DNA of 64,000 nt from Candidatus Saccharimonadales bacterium (GTDB taxonomy: Bacteria; Patescibacteriota; Saccharimonadia; Saccharimonadales; Saccharimonadaceae). Location of the stretch: contig DASSDB010000002.1 of NCBI GenBank assembly GCA_035697325.1, positions 341,232 to 405,231 of the forward strand, read 5' to 3'. A program made the position numbers and the translations under genes. A model generated the notes under the pieces. That model was given only the letters and a program-made list of their open reading frames with translations, had not been told where the DNA came from and made no database searches. Below, in pieces: positions 49,509-58,060 of the stretch. The stretch's first letter is position 1, and each line of letters starts with the position of its first letter.

Positions 49509-51623
49509 ATGGATTTACTAAAAGGACTTAACCCCGCGCAAGCCAGCGCGGTTCAAACGACGTCAGGGCCTCTGTTGATTTTAGCCGGAGCTGGAAGTGG
49601 AAAAACAAAAACTCTCACGCATCGTATCGCTTATCTCATTGCTCATGAGCGAATATGGCCAAATGAAATCCTCGCGGTGACATTTACAAACAAGGCAGCC
49701 AAAGAAATGCGCGAGCGCTTGGGTCATCTTTTAGGGCAGGATGGCAGTGTGCGGGAGTTTATGCCCTGGATGGGTACATTTCATGGGATTTGTGTGCGCT
49801 TGTTGCGAATAGATGGCGACAAACTAGGCATCCAACCTAATTATGTAATTTATGACGAAGATGATCGCCAGGGCCTTATAAAGCAGGCTATGAAACAACT
49901 TTCTATTACAGATAAGCAGATTAAGCCCTCCGCTGTGAGCAGTATGGTTTCAAATGCTAAAAATGAGTTGGTAAGCCCTGAAGAGTTTAGTGAAACAGCG
50001 AGCTATCCGTTTCAAAAAGAAGTTGCAAAAATTTACGCACTGTACGAAAAACTTCGCCGTGATGCCGGGGCGCTTGATTTTGATGATCTGCTTATTGAGA
50101 CAGTTCGGCTTTTTAAAGAGCATCCTGATATTCGTGCCAAATGGTGCTCACAATTCAAGCATATTCTGATCGATGAGTACCAAGACACGAATGCGGCTCA
50201 GTACGCGATTGTTAAAAGTTTGGTTGGCGACGAACGCAACATTTGTGTTGTGGGAGATGATTGGCAGTCGATTTATAGCTGGCGCGGGGCTGATTTTACC
50301 AATATTCTTAATTTTGAACGCGACTTTCCGGGCGCGACAATTGTAAAGTTGGAGCAAAACTACCGCAGTACGAGTGCGATCCTTGAGGCGGCGCAAAGTG
50401 TCATTACGAAAAACACACAGCGAAGCGATAAAAAGTTATGGACTGATGGTCCGGCTGGTGCACCAGTGCAAGTTCATAGCGTATACGATGAAGCTGAAGA
50501 GGCGTATACGGTAGCAACGAGAATTGCTGCTCAGGCGGCCATAGGTGCTCGGACCTATGGTGATTTTGCGGTATTATACCGAACCAATGCGCAGAGTTAC
50601 ACCTTAGAACGTGCCTTGTTACAGCAGCGCGTTCCGTATCAGATCGTGGGCGGGGTGCGTTTTTATGATCGTAAGGAAATCAAAGATATTGTGGCGTATC
50701 TTCGCTTGCTCTACCAGCCAAGCGATCGCATGAGTTTCAGCCGAATCGTTAACGTGCCGACACGTGGCATTGGGGCGACGAGCCTTGAGAAATTTCTTGT
50801 ATGGCAAGGTACGAGTGGTCTGGATATTATTAGCGCGCTTACAAATGTCGAGCAGACAAGTAGCTTGACGCCGCGGGCAAAAACGGCGCTCGAAACGCTC
50901 GGCGAGCTGCTTCGTCTTTTACAGGCAAAAATAAGCAGCGATACGCCGCCCGCAGAGCTTATCGAGTTACTGATTAATAAGACAGGTTATCGCGATTTTA
51001 TTTTAGACGGAACACCGCAGGCGGAAGACCGCGAGGCGAACCTTGGTTCGCTTATATCGGATGCCAAAACATTTGCCAGTCTCTCTGATTTTCTTGAAGA
51101 AGTAGCGTTAATGTCGAGCGCAGATACAAGCAGTGATACCGAAAAAGTGACGCTTATGACTATGCACGCGGCTAAGGGTCTGGAATTCCCTGTAGTCTTT
51201 ATGGTGGGTATGGAAGAAGGAATACTGCCTCATTCGCGCGTGTATGAGGCAGGACCGAGCGAACTTGAAGAGGAGCGCAGGCTTTGCTACGTGGGGATGA
51301 CCAGGGCGCGTGAGGAGCTTCACTTAAGCTATGCACAGAGTAGGTTGCAGTTTGGTCAACGGGGATACAGCTCACCATCCCGTTTTCTTGAGGATATGGG
51401 GCATTCGGTGGTTTCAGCTCCGGTATCGTCATTTACGAGTCGAACACCAAGCGATTATGAATATAGCGATGATATTGGGCTGGACGTTGGTGACCAAGTA
51501 CGATCGAGTCAGTTTGGCGTTGGCGAGGTTATTGATGTCGATGGAATGGCGGTAACGGTTGAGTTCGCAAGCGGTCAAACGAAAAAACTGAACGTTGAGT
51601 ATGCTCATCTCGAAAAAATATGA
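49509..51623 (+). CDS. UvrD/PcrA-type superfamily 1 helicase
   Basis: Protein of 704 aa. It starts MDLLKGLNPAQASAVQTT (Q motif) and has Walker A GAGSGKTKTLTHR, TFTNKAAKEMRERL (Ia), ILIDEYQDTNAAQY (II), VGDDWQSIYSWRGA (III), VKLEQNYRST (IV), TMHAAKGLEFPVVF (V) and CYVGMTRAREELHLSY (VI). The C-terminal EYSDDIGLDVGDQVRSSQFG to HLEKI is the PcrA-type Tudor-like end. A 3'-5' DNA helicase for repair/replication. TATAAT lies 8 nt before ATG; probably leaderless. Overlaps the Nudix gene by 4 bp. Confidence 0.96.
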   Translation: MDLLKGLNPAQASAVQTTSGPLLILAGAGSGKTKTLTHRIAYLIAHERIWPNEILAVTFTNKAAKEMRERLGHLLGQDGSVREFMPWMGTFHGICVRLLRIDGDKLGIQPNYVIYDEDDRQGLIKQAMKQLSITDKQIKPSAVSSMVSNAKNELVSPEEFSETASYPFQKEVAKIYALYEKLRRDAGALDFDDLLIETVRLFKEHPDIRAKWCSQFKHILIDEYQDTNAAQYAIVKSLVGDERNICVVGDDWQSIYSWRGADFTNILNFERDFPGATIVKLEQNYRSTSAILEAAQSVITKNTQRSDKKLWTDGPAGAPVQVHSVYDEAEEAYTVATRIAAQAAIGARTYGDFAVLYRTNAQSYTLERALLQQRVPYQIVGGVRFYDRKEIKDIVAYLRLLYQPSDRMSFSRIVNVPTRGIGATSLEKFLVWQGTSGLDIISALTNVEQTSSLTPRAKTALETLGELLRLLQAKISSDTPPAELIELLINKTGYRDFILDGTPQAEDREANLGSLISDAKTFASLSDFLEEVALMSSADTSSDTEKVTLMTMHAAKGLEFPVVFMVGMEEGILPHSRVYEAGPSELEEERRLCYVGMTRAREELHLSYAQSRLQFGQRGYSSPSRFLEDMGHSVVSAPVSSFTSRTPSDYEYSDDIGLDVGDQVRSSQFGVGEVIDVDGMAVTVEFASGQTKKLNVEYAHLEKI

Positions 51624-52060
51624 CATGGTACTATCGGCTAGCATCAGCGATATGCAACCCGTTTTTCCTTGTTTTTATTCGTATCAAGTCGCGTTTTTCA
51701 AGACCGCGGGTGCGAATTATAGTTCGTAATATAAAAGGTGAAGTACTTCTTGTAAAATCGGTACTCGGCATGACGGAGTGGGAGCTTCCTGGTGGCGAGG
51801 TGAGGCGTAGCGAAACGGAGCTCGCGGCCATTGCTCGCGAATTAAAGGAGGAAACGGCACTTATTATATTAGAAGATACGATCAAAAAAAGACGGTCACT
51901 TCTTCAGCCATTTCCTCTTGAGCTGTTTGAATGCATAGAACCGATAACTGCCAATGCACAGATTAAGCGCCCCTGGGAAATACGGGAGATACGATGGTGC
52001 AATCCGCAGGAGCTGCCGATAGATACGGCAGGGTATGTCACGTCTTTTTTTATGAAATGA
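51620..52060 (+). CDS. Nudix hydrolase
   Basis: Protein of 146 aa with Nudix box GGEVRRSETELAAIARELKE followed by ETA, where the usual final Gly is Ala. A hydrophobic N-terminus (YYRLASAICNPFFLVFIRIK) may be membrane-associated. ATGA overlap with the helicase implies coupled translation; a housekeeping-type nucleotide pool role is possible but unproven. Confidence 0.85.
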   Translation: MTWYYRLASAICNPFFLVFIRIKSRFSRPRVRIIVRNIKGEVLLVKSVLGMTEWELPGGEVRRSETELAAIARELKEETALIILEDTIKKRRSLLQPFPLELFECIEPITANAQIKRPWEIREIRWCNPQELPIDTAGYVTSFFMK

Positions 52061-52102
52061 GGGTCACTCCGGGAGAGCTAAAAAGCCCTCCCGGAGTGAC
52101 CC
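52061..52102. terminator. Long hairpin between convergent genes
   Basis: Fifteen-bp perfect stem GGGTCACTCCGGGAG/CTCCCGGAGTGACCC, right after the Nudix stop and 7 nt from the stop of the convergent GC-rich gene. T-run weak on both strands. Confidence 0.8.
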
Positions 52103-52109
52103 TTGGTGC

Positions 52110-52991
52110 CTACGACCCGAGCAGCAGGTGCGTGAGCTTCTTGAGCCGCGCAGGACGCTGGAAGTGCGAAGGCTCTTGTGCCTTCGCCCACACCAGGTCA
52201 AGCGTCGTGTTCAACTCACTCGCGGCCGTGCAGACGAACAGGCGATCGTCTTTGAGCGCGGTACGCATAGTGTCGAACTGGGTGTACGTTTTCGGCAGTG
52301 AGTCAGGGCTGTAGTCTTTCAATGCCAGCAGCAGAACGACGCTGCCGTTTCGTAGGGCAGTCTCGCACTCACGCCTAGTGCCGTCGAGTCCGCCCACGCA
52401 CACGAGCACGTCGGGGATGGTACCGACCAGGATCTCGCGATCCTTGTAAGTGTCTCCCCAGGCGATCATGAACGACCGCTGACTAGCACACTTCAGGCCT
52501 TGGAGCGGAATGCACCCCAGCGTCTGAACACCATGCATCGCAGCGATGACGGCGTTCAAGCCGAGATTCCCATCGCTGACCCCGCCATCCACCGAAAGGC
52601 TCGGTGCACGTTCGGTGCCAACGAGATACCCGTAGAGTTCGCTGAGTGCTTTGGCTTCCGTGGTGTAATTGAAGCCGGCGCTGGCGAACCCCGAGACACC
52701 CCAGATGAGGTCGTCCTGCTGGAAGCGCCGTTCGATCAAAGCGACGGCATCTTCCAATGGGGCCGCGTGGATTCCTTTCTCCCCCAGGGCCAGCCGTACA
52801 TCCGGTCGGGCATGGATGCACCCCACCGAGCGGAGTGATTCCTTCTCGATAAGCACACTCCGTTCGCCGTCGTGGGGATGAGTGTAGGTCAGGTTGGGAA
52901 GGTGGAAGGTGCGGGCGTTCAGGGCGGGCGGAGTCCGACCCGTCAAGCAAAGTTCGTCGTAGGTCCGTCGAAGCTGAAGGCTGTTGTTCAA
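52110..52991 (-). CDS. GC-rich Rossmann-like protein, possibly SLOG-like
   Basis: Protein of 293 aa from TTG 52991 with GAGG about 10 nt upstream. The C-terminal half has the order expected for a SLOG/LOG-type Rossmann fold: DGGVSDGNLGLNAVIAAMHG, then TLGCIPLQG, then VLVCVGGLDGTRRECETALR, echoing the GG-loop and PGG-TxxE motifs of LOG enzymes in diverged form. SLOG proteins bind nucleotides or related ligands. The similarity is by eye and weak. GC-rich single gene bounded by a 15-bp hairpin. Confidence 0.6.
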   Translation of the reverse strand: MNNSLQLRRTYDELCLTGRTPPALNARTFHLPNLTYTHPHDGERSVLIEKESLRSVGCIHARPDVRLALGEKGIHAAPLEDAVALIERRFQQDDLIWGVSGFASAGFNYTTEAKALSELYGYLVGTERAPSLSVDGGVSDGNLGLNAVIAAMHGVQTLGCIPLQGLKCASQRSFMIAWGDTYKDREILVGTIPDVLVCVGGLDGTRRECETALRNGSVVLLLALKDYSPDSLPKTYTQFDTMRTALKDDRLFVCTAASELNTTLDLVWAKAQEPSHFQRPARLKKLTHLLLGS

Positions 52992-53123
52992 CGATTCACA
53001 TCCTCACCTCGCTGTATCAGAACGTAAGAATCATACCATAAAAACGAGCTTTTTACGAATAGGTATAGTAAAGCGAATAGACTTCTTTAAAAAAATAACA
53101 AGAAACAGTAAGCTAGAAGAAGT

Positions 53124-54071
53124 ATGATTGCCGCTATTAAAAATACACTCAATGCTTGGTTTGCGGGTAATGAGCCCCTAAAACTTATATTCGTCATGAT
53201 TGTGACGGCGCTACTTGCCTATTGGCTCAGTAAACTTATCGCGAATATCATCATTTGGATTGCTAAAAAGATTGCGGGTGAGTCGGACGTAGCTTCAAGT
53301 GAAGAGCGCTTTATCCAACTCCGACGTGTAGAAACGTACTTAAGTGTGTCTATCGCGCTCGTCCGTTTTGGGGTTGTTGTTGCGGCGGTGCTTTTTGCAT
53401 GGCTCGTCCTCTCCGACAGTAAGGCGACGAATGCCAACGCTGCCACGGCAATCGGGGCAGGAGCTATTTTTGCCGTTCTTGCGGGTGCAACGATAGGTCC
53501 GTTGCTTCGTGATATTACGGCGGGAGCAACTATGATTATCGAGCGATGGTTCGATGTGGGCGACTTTGTGCAAATCGATCCTTTTATGGATGTAAAAGGC
53601 GTAGTTGAGCGTCTCACGCTGCGCTCGACCCGGATCAGAAGTATTTCCGGAGAAGTGATTTGGCTTCATAATCAGCATATTCAAGGGGTGCGAGTAACAC
53701 CGCGCGGGGTGCGCACGATGGCAATAGATATCTTTGTGAACGATGCGGATAAAGCTAAAAAATCAATCGAAAAGCTCCTTAAGACTCTTAAGGCCGGCCC
53801 GACAATGCTGGCAACACCGCTTCATATCGTTGAAACAGAGAAGATATCCGAGGATTTTTATCGTATTACGATCATGGGACAAACCGCTCCTGGCCGCGAA
53901 TGGCTGATTGACAACTTCTTCGTTGAGGCACTCGAGAAGGCAGACAAGCGCAATCCGAACTTTGGTATTGCTTATGGACCGCTGGTTCGTTATGCCGATG
54001 AGGCCGCCGAACGCCGTTTCCGCCGTGCTGTTCGCGTTCAGCAATTCACCGCCAAATCTGATACGAAGTAA
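53124..54071 (+). CDS. MscS family mechanosensitive channel
   Basis: Protein of 315 aa. Three membrane segments (LIFVMIVTALLAYWLSKLIA, TYLSVSIALVRFGVVVAAVL, ATAIGAGAIFAVLAGATIGP) are followed by the family signature DITAGATMIIERWFDVGDFV and a beta domain with LRSTRIRSISGEVIWLHNQ. The third segment with repeated Ala/Gly is the pore-lining helix. Releases solutes on osmotic downshock. Confidence 0.93.
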   Translation: MIAAIKNTLNAWFAGNEPLKLIFVMIVTALLAYWLSKLIANIIIWIAKKIAGESDVASSEERFIQLRRVETYLSVSIALVRFGVVVAAVLFAWLVLSDSKATNANAATAIGAGAIFAVLAGATIGPLLRDITAGATMIIERWFDVGDFVQIDPFMDVKGVVERLTLRSTRIRSISGEVIWLHNQHIQGVRVTPRGVRTMAIDIFVNDADKAKKSIEKLLKTLKAGPTMLATPLHIVETEKISEDFYRITIMGQTAPGREWLIDNFFVEALEKADKRNPNFGIAYGPLVRYADEAAERRFRRAVRVQQFTAKSDTK

Positions 54072-54141
54072 TTGCTGCGACGTTTGACCGCAAATGGTAT
54101 AATAGATTTTAGTGCACCACGTGGAGGTGTTAACTGAATTT

Positions 54142-55299
54142 ATGAAAATACTATCGAGAAGGCCAGTAAAATTGTACGGCACGCTTGTTATCCTGCTATC
54201 CGCGTTTTTTATTGGCGCTGGAGTTGTTTTCGTTGCGGGACAAGTGAGCGCAGAGTCAACCATTGAACCTACTCCCGGCGAGCGTCTCATTACGCTTCAT
54301 GACGATGGCCAGGATAAAGGAATCCTCACCAAGGCAACTACCTTAAAAGATGCACTAAAGGAAGCTAATATTCTGATTGACCCGAATGATATCATCGAAC
54401 CGGGTCTCGATGAAAAGCTAATTGCTTCGACCTATGATGTGAATATTTATCGCGCACGGCCGGTGACGGTTGTTGATGGAGCTATTCGTCAAAAAGTGAT
54501 GTCACCGTATCAAACAGCAAAACAGATTGCTGAACATGCCGGTATTTCACTTCATGATGAGGATATTACAACGTTGGAGGCAAACACAGATATGGTTAGT
54601 GAAGGCGCCGGAATCCAACTGAACATTGATCGCGCAATCGAATTTACGTTTAATTTTTACGGAACGAAGGCAACCACCTACACCCAGAGCAAAACCGTTT
54701 CCGAAATGCTTAAACAAAAAGGGATTACTATAGGAGAAAACGATACGCTGTCCGTTCCTCTCGATACTTCTATGACACCGGGGATGGTGATAGAACTCTG
54801 GCGAAACGGTAAGCAGACGGCCGTGGGTGAAGAAGACGTCGCTTTTGACACGGAGAAAATTCAAGACGCTGATCGTCCTATCGGCTACCGTGCTATAAAA
54901 ACACCCGGCGTCGTCGGAAAGAAAAAAGTAACCTACGAGATTGAAATGAAAAATGGCCAAGAGGTACGAAGGACCGCGATCCAAAGCGTCATAACGAAGG
55001 AGCCTGTAAAGGCCGTGGAAGTTGTCGGCGCAAAGGCCGGATTTGGCGGAGACTTTGCCGAGGCGCTCGCAAAGCTACGAAGCTGCGAGGGCGGCTATAA
55101 CAGTTGGAACCCAGCCGGGCCTTACTACGGAGCGTATCAATTTAACGAAGGAACCTGGAATAGCGTTTCGAGTGCGCCATTTGGAAATGCAACACCTGCC
55201 GAACAAGATGCGGCTGCTCGCGCCCTCTACCTGCGCCGTGGTTGGCAGCCTTGGCCTTCTTGTTCACAAAAAATGGGCCTCCAGGATATCTACCGATAA
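54142..55299 (+). CDS. RpfB-like protein (DUF348, G5, resuscitation-promoting factor domain)
   Basis: Protein of 385 aa from ATG 54142. Membrane/signal segment (GTLVILLSAFFIGAGVVFVA), then DUF348 repeats (KGILTKATTLKDALKEANIL; TYTQSKTVSEMLKQKGITIG), a G5 domain (IGYRAIKTPGVVGKKKVTYE), and a C-terminal lysozyme-like Rpf domain: LAKLRSCEGGYNSWN with the catalytic Glu, GAYQFNEGTW and RRGWQPWPSCSQKMG. This is the layout of actinobacterial RpfB. It should cleave peptidoglycan outside the membrane. The stop overlaps the next start. Confidence 0.93.
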   Translation: MKILSRRPVKLYGTLVILLSAFFIGAGVVFVAGQVSAESTIEPTPGERLITLHDDGQDKGILTKATTLKDALKEANILIDPNDIIEPGLDEKLIASTYDVNIYRARPVTVVDGAIRQKVMSPYQTAKQIAEHAGISLHDEDITTLEANTDMVSEGAGIQLNIDRAIEFTFNFYGTKATTYTQSKTVSEMLKQKGITIGENDTLSVPLDTSMTPGMVIELWRNGKQTAVGEEDVAFDTEKIQDADRPIGYRAIKTPGVVGKKKVTYEIEMKNGQEVRRTAIQSVITKEPVKAVEVVGAKAGFGGDFAEALAKLRSCEGGYNSWNPAGPYYGAYQFNEGTWNSVSSAPFGNATPAEQDAAARALYLRRGWQPWPSCSQKMGLQDIYR

Positions 55300-56510
55300 T
55301 GGGCAGCCTAAGAGACGCCTTAATACACAGAGCACATATCGTTGTTATATCGTGCCTGGCTATAGCCACTCTGGGAGTAATATTGGCACATAGAGTAGGT
55401 GCTCAGCCGGTAGCGCCTGAAGGTGGCCAACGCCTTATCTCAGTGCATGACGAAGGGACGGAGCGCGGAATTCTAACTCATGCAACAACGCTTCGTGGTG
55501 CGTTTCATGAGGCAGGTATCCCTATTGACCCGAGTGATCTTGTTGAGCCTGGCCTTGACGAAAAACTTGAAGGAAATAACTATCAGGTAAATATCTATCG
55601 CGCGCGGCCCGTGACGATTGTCGATGGTAAAACGAGCATAAAGGTCATGACGCCGTATCGGACTCCTGCGCAGATTGCTCAACAAGCAGGCATGATACTT
55701 CACGATGAGGATATCGCGAACATGACCGTCAATACGGATATCGTAAGCCAAGGGGCGGGCCTCCAGCTAAGCATAACTCGAGCAACAGAATTTACTCTTA
55801 TGCTCTACGGAACAAAAACCACGGCGTATACACAAGGCAAAACCGTGGCAGCGATGCTAAAGGAAAAAAATATCAAGCTCGGTGCGAGCGATACGATCTC
55901 TTCTGGTTTGGATAGCACAATTCAGTCTGGAATGACAATTGAGATCTGGCGCGATGGTGCCCAGACGGTTACGCAGGAGCAAGAAATACCCTTTGATACT
56001 CAGAAAGTATTAGACATGGATCACAGTATCGGCTACCGCGAAATAAAAACACCAGGTAAAACAGGTGCACGACTTATAACGTATGAAGTAGTGAGACAAG
56101 ACGGCAGGGAAGTCAGCCGCAAAGAAATTCAAAATGTAATAAGCAGGCAACCAGTTCGACAAGTAGAGCTTGTTGGCAATAAGCCGAGCAACCCACTTAC
56201 TAAGTCAAAGGGCGCTGCCTACTTTGTGGATAGTCAGAGAATTGGGCATCGTGAAACATATTACGATCTTCCTATGAACGTTGTCATAGGAGCTTGTGGA
56301 GGAGGCACGTATGGTATCCGTGAGGATGGTGCCAAGGTAGATCAAAATGGGTATATCCTGATAGCCGCAAATTATAGCCGCTATCCGCGTTGTTCTATAG
56401 TAGAGACGAGTATGGGTTTGGGGAAAGTGTACGATACAGGTGGTTTTGCTAAAGTGCATCCCGATGGCTTCGATCTTGCGACGGACTGGACAAATTATGA
56501 CGGAAGATAG
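55299..56510 (+). CDS. DUF348-G5-3D domain wall protein
   Basis: Protein of 403 aa from ATG 55299 (TAATG overlap with the preceding gene). A paralogue of it over the signal anchor, DUF348 repeats (RGILTHATTLRGAFHEAGIP; AYTQGKTVAAMLKEKNIKLG) and G5 domain (IGYREIKTPGKTGARLITYE). Instead of an Rpf domain it ends in a 3D domain: GLGKVYDTGGFAKVHPDGFD then LATDW, with the Asp residues that name the fold in MltA-type lytic enzymes. The pair thus joins one wall-binding scaffold to two catalytic ends. Confidence 0.9.
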   Translation: MGSLRDALIHRAHIVVISCLAIATLGVILAHRVGAQPVAPEGGQRLISVHDEGTERGILTHATTLRGAFHEAGIPIDPSDLVEPGLDEKLEGNNYQVNIYRARPVTIVDGKTSIKVMTPYRTPAQIAQQAGMILHDEDIANMTVNTDIVSQGAGLQLSITRATEFTLMLYGTKTTAYTQGKTVAAMLKEKNIKLGASDTISSGLDSTIQSGMTIEIWRDGAQTVTQEQEIPFDTQKVLDMDHSIGYREIKTPGKTGARLITYEVVRQDGREVSRKEIQNVISRQPVRQVELVGNKPSNPLTKSKGAAYFVDSQRIGHRETYYDLPMNVVIGACGGGTYGIREDGAKVDQNGYILIAANYSRYPRCSIVETSMGLGKVYDTGGFAKVHPDGFDLATDWTNYDGR

Positions 56511-56516
56511 GAAAAG

Positions 56517-57296
56517 ATGACAGCGCCCAAAAAATCACTCGGTCAGCATTGGCTTAAAGACCGTGAGATTCTTGCTCAGATTGCCGATGCTGCTGGCTTG
56601 TCTGCTAACGACACGGTGCTGGAGATTGGTCCGGGCCTCGGAACTTTGACGAGTGAATTGCTTCGCAAGGCGCATAAAGTGCTTGCTGTTGAGTTTGATG
56701 AAGAGTTAGCGGCAAAACTTCCGGGACAATTTCCTGGTAAGAATCTTGAAGTAGTTCATAACGACATCCTTTCCTTCGACCTTACGCAGCTTCCTTCGGG
56801 GTATAAGGTAGTCGCGAATGTGCCGTACTATATCACGAGTAAAATCGTCCAGCTCCTCATGACGTCGAGCAATAAGCCGGCTACGACAGTTCTCCTTGTT
56901 CAAAAGGAAGTCGCGCAGCGTTTGGCAGCTCACCCTGGTGATATGAGTATATTGGCAGTGAGTGCCCAAGTGTTCGCCGAAGTATCTCTAGGCATCTTGG
57001 TTCCCGCCCACTATTTTACGCCGCCACCTAAGGTGGATTCGGCAGTGGTAACACTAAAAACAAGGAGCCAGCCACTTTTCGGTAGTATACCTGAAAAGAC
57101 ATTTTTCCGGGTGGTACGGGCCGGATTCTCTTCACCCCGCAAAAAACTACACTCGAGTTTGGCCGCCGGGTTGGGTATTTCAAAAGAGGCTGCTCGCGAC
57201 CTTTTGGAAAAGAGCTCAATCAACCCTGACGTACGAGCGGAAAACCTGTCTGTTGAAGACTGGGTCAGGCTGGCTGGTGAGTTTGATGGCGCTTAA
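56517..57296 (+). CDS. rsmA: 16S rRNA dimethyladenosine transferase
   Basis: Protein of 259 aa. It begins PKKSLGQHWLKDREIL and has the SAM-binding VLEIGPGLGTLTSELL, VAVEFDEELAAKL-like acidic end (VLAVEFDEEL), catalytic NVPYYITSKIV and the C-terminal PPPKVDSAVV. KsgA/RsmA dimethylates two adjacent adenines in helix 45 of 16S rRNA. It follows the 3D protein gene by 6 bp and is probably co-transcribed. Confidence 0.96.
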   Translation: MTAPKKSLGQHWLKDREILAQIADAAGLSANDTVLEIGPGLGTLTSELLRKAHKVLAVEFDEELAAKLPGQFPGKNLEVVHNDILSFDLTQLPSGYKVVANVPYYITSKIVQLLMTSSNKPATTVLLVQKEVAQRLAAHPGDMSILAVSAQVFAEVSLGILVPAHYFTPPPKVDSAVVTLKTRSQPLFGSIPEKTFFRVVRAGFSSPRKKLHSSLAAGLGISKEAARDLLEKSSINPDVRAENLSVEDWVRLAGEFDGA

Positions 57297-57320
57297 GAGA
57301 TTCGGTATAATAAAACGTGT

Positions 57321-58058
57321 ATGATTCAAATTAAATCGATCACGAAAACTTATGGAAAAAAGCAAAATATCTTTCAGGCGCTGAGCAATGTTAGTCTTGA
57401 AATTCCCGATGGCGCAAGTGTCGCAATTTTAGGCAAATCAGGCTCGGGTAAGTCGACACTTATGCACGCGATGAGTGGACTTGATCGCCCTGAAACTGGC
57501 CAGGTAATCATTAATGGCCAGGACATTCTCCAGTTGAAGGCAAAAGATGTAGATACATTTCGATCAAAGACGATCGGGTTTATTTTTCAAGCTTTTTTCG
57601 TTCAGGGTAATGAAACATGTTATGACAATGTCAGCCTTCCACTTGAAATCGCGAAAGTGCCCAAAAGTCAGCGCAAAGCACTTGTAGAAGAAGCCCTGAC
57701 TAAGGTGGATTTGGCGGATAAAATTAAAGAACGTGCTAAGAATCTTTCGGGTGGACAAAAACAGCGATTGGCAATTGCTCGAGCCATCGTTAATAATCCA
57801 AGTATCATTTTTGCGGATGAACCAACCGGAAATCTTGATAGCGCAACAGGTGAAATGGTTGAACAACTCCTCTTTGACTACAATAAAAAATCAGGCACGA
57901 CGTTGGTAATTGTGACGCACGATCCCGACCTTGCAAATAAATGTAATATGCAAGTTCATATTAAGGATGGCCAAATTGAAGCAGTAAAAGGTGTCGCGCC
58001 TACTGTGCGGGCAACTCAACCCCAGCCTGCTTCGGTAGCAGCTCAGGGGGTAAAGTAA
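57321..58058 (+). CDS. ABC transporter ATP-binding protein (MacB/LolD type)
   Basis: Protein of 245 aa. Walker [18 protein letters not shown]-loop region [20 protein letters not shown], signature [14 protein letters not shown], Walker [17 protein letters not shown] and H-loop VIVTHD are all intact. The [16 protein letters not shown] segment and DEPTGNLD are typical of MacB/LolD/FtsE ATPases. Coupled to the permease gene 2 bp downstream. TATAAT lies 9 nt before the ATG. Confidence 0.95.
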   Translation: MIQIKSITKTYGKKQNIFQALSNVSLEIPDGASVAILGKSGSGKSTLMHAMSGLDRPETGQVIINGQDILQLKAKDVDTFRSKTIGFIFQAFFVQGNETCYDNVSLPLEIAKVPKSQRKALVEEALTKVDLADKIKERAKNLSGGQKQRLAIARAIVNNPSIIFADEPTGNLDSATGEMVEQLLFDYNKKSGTTLVIVTHDPDLANKCNMQVHIKDGQIEAVKGVAPTVRATQPQPASVAAQGVK

Positions 58059-58060
58059 TC

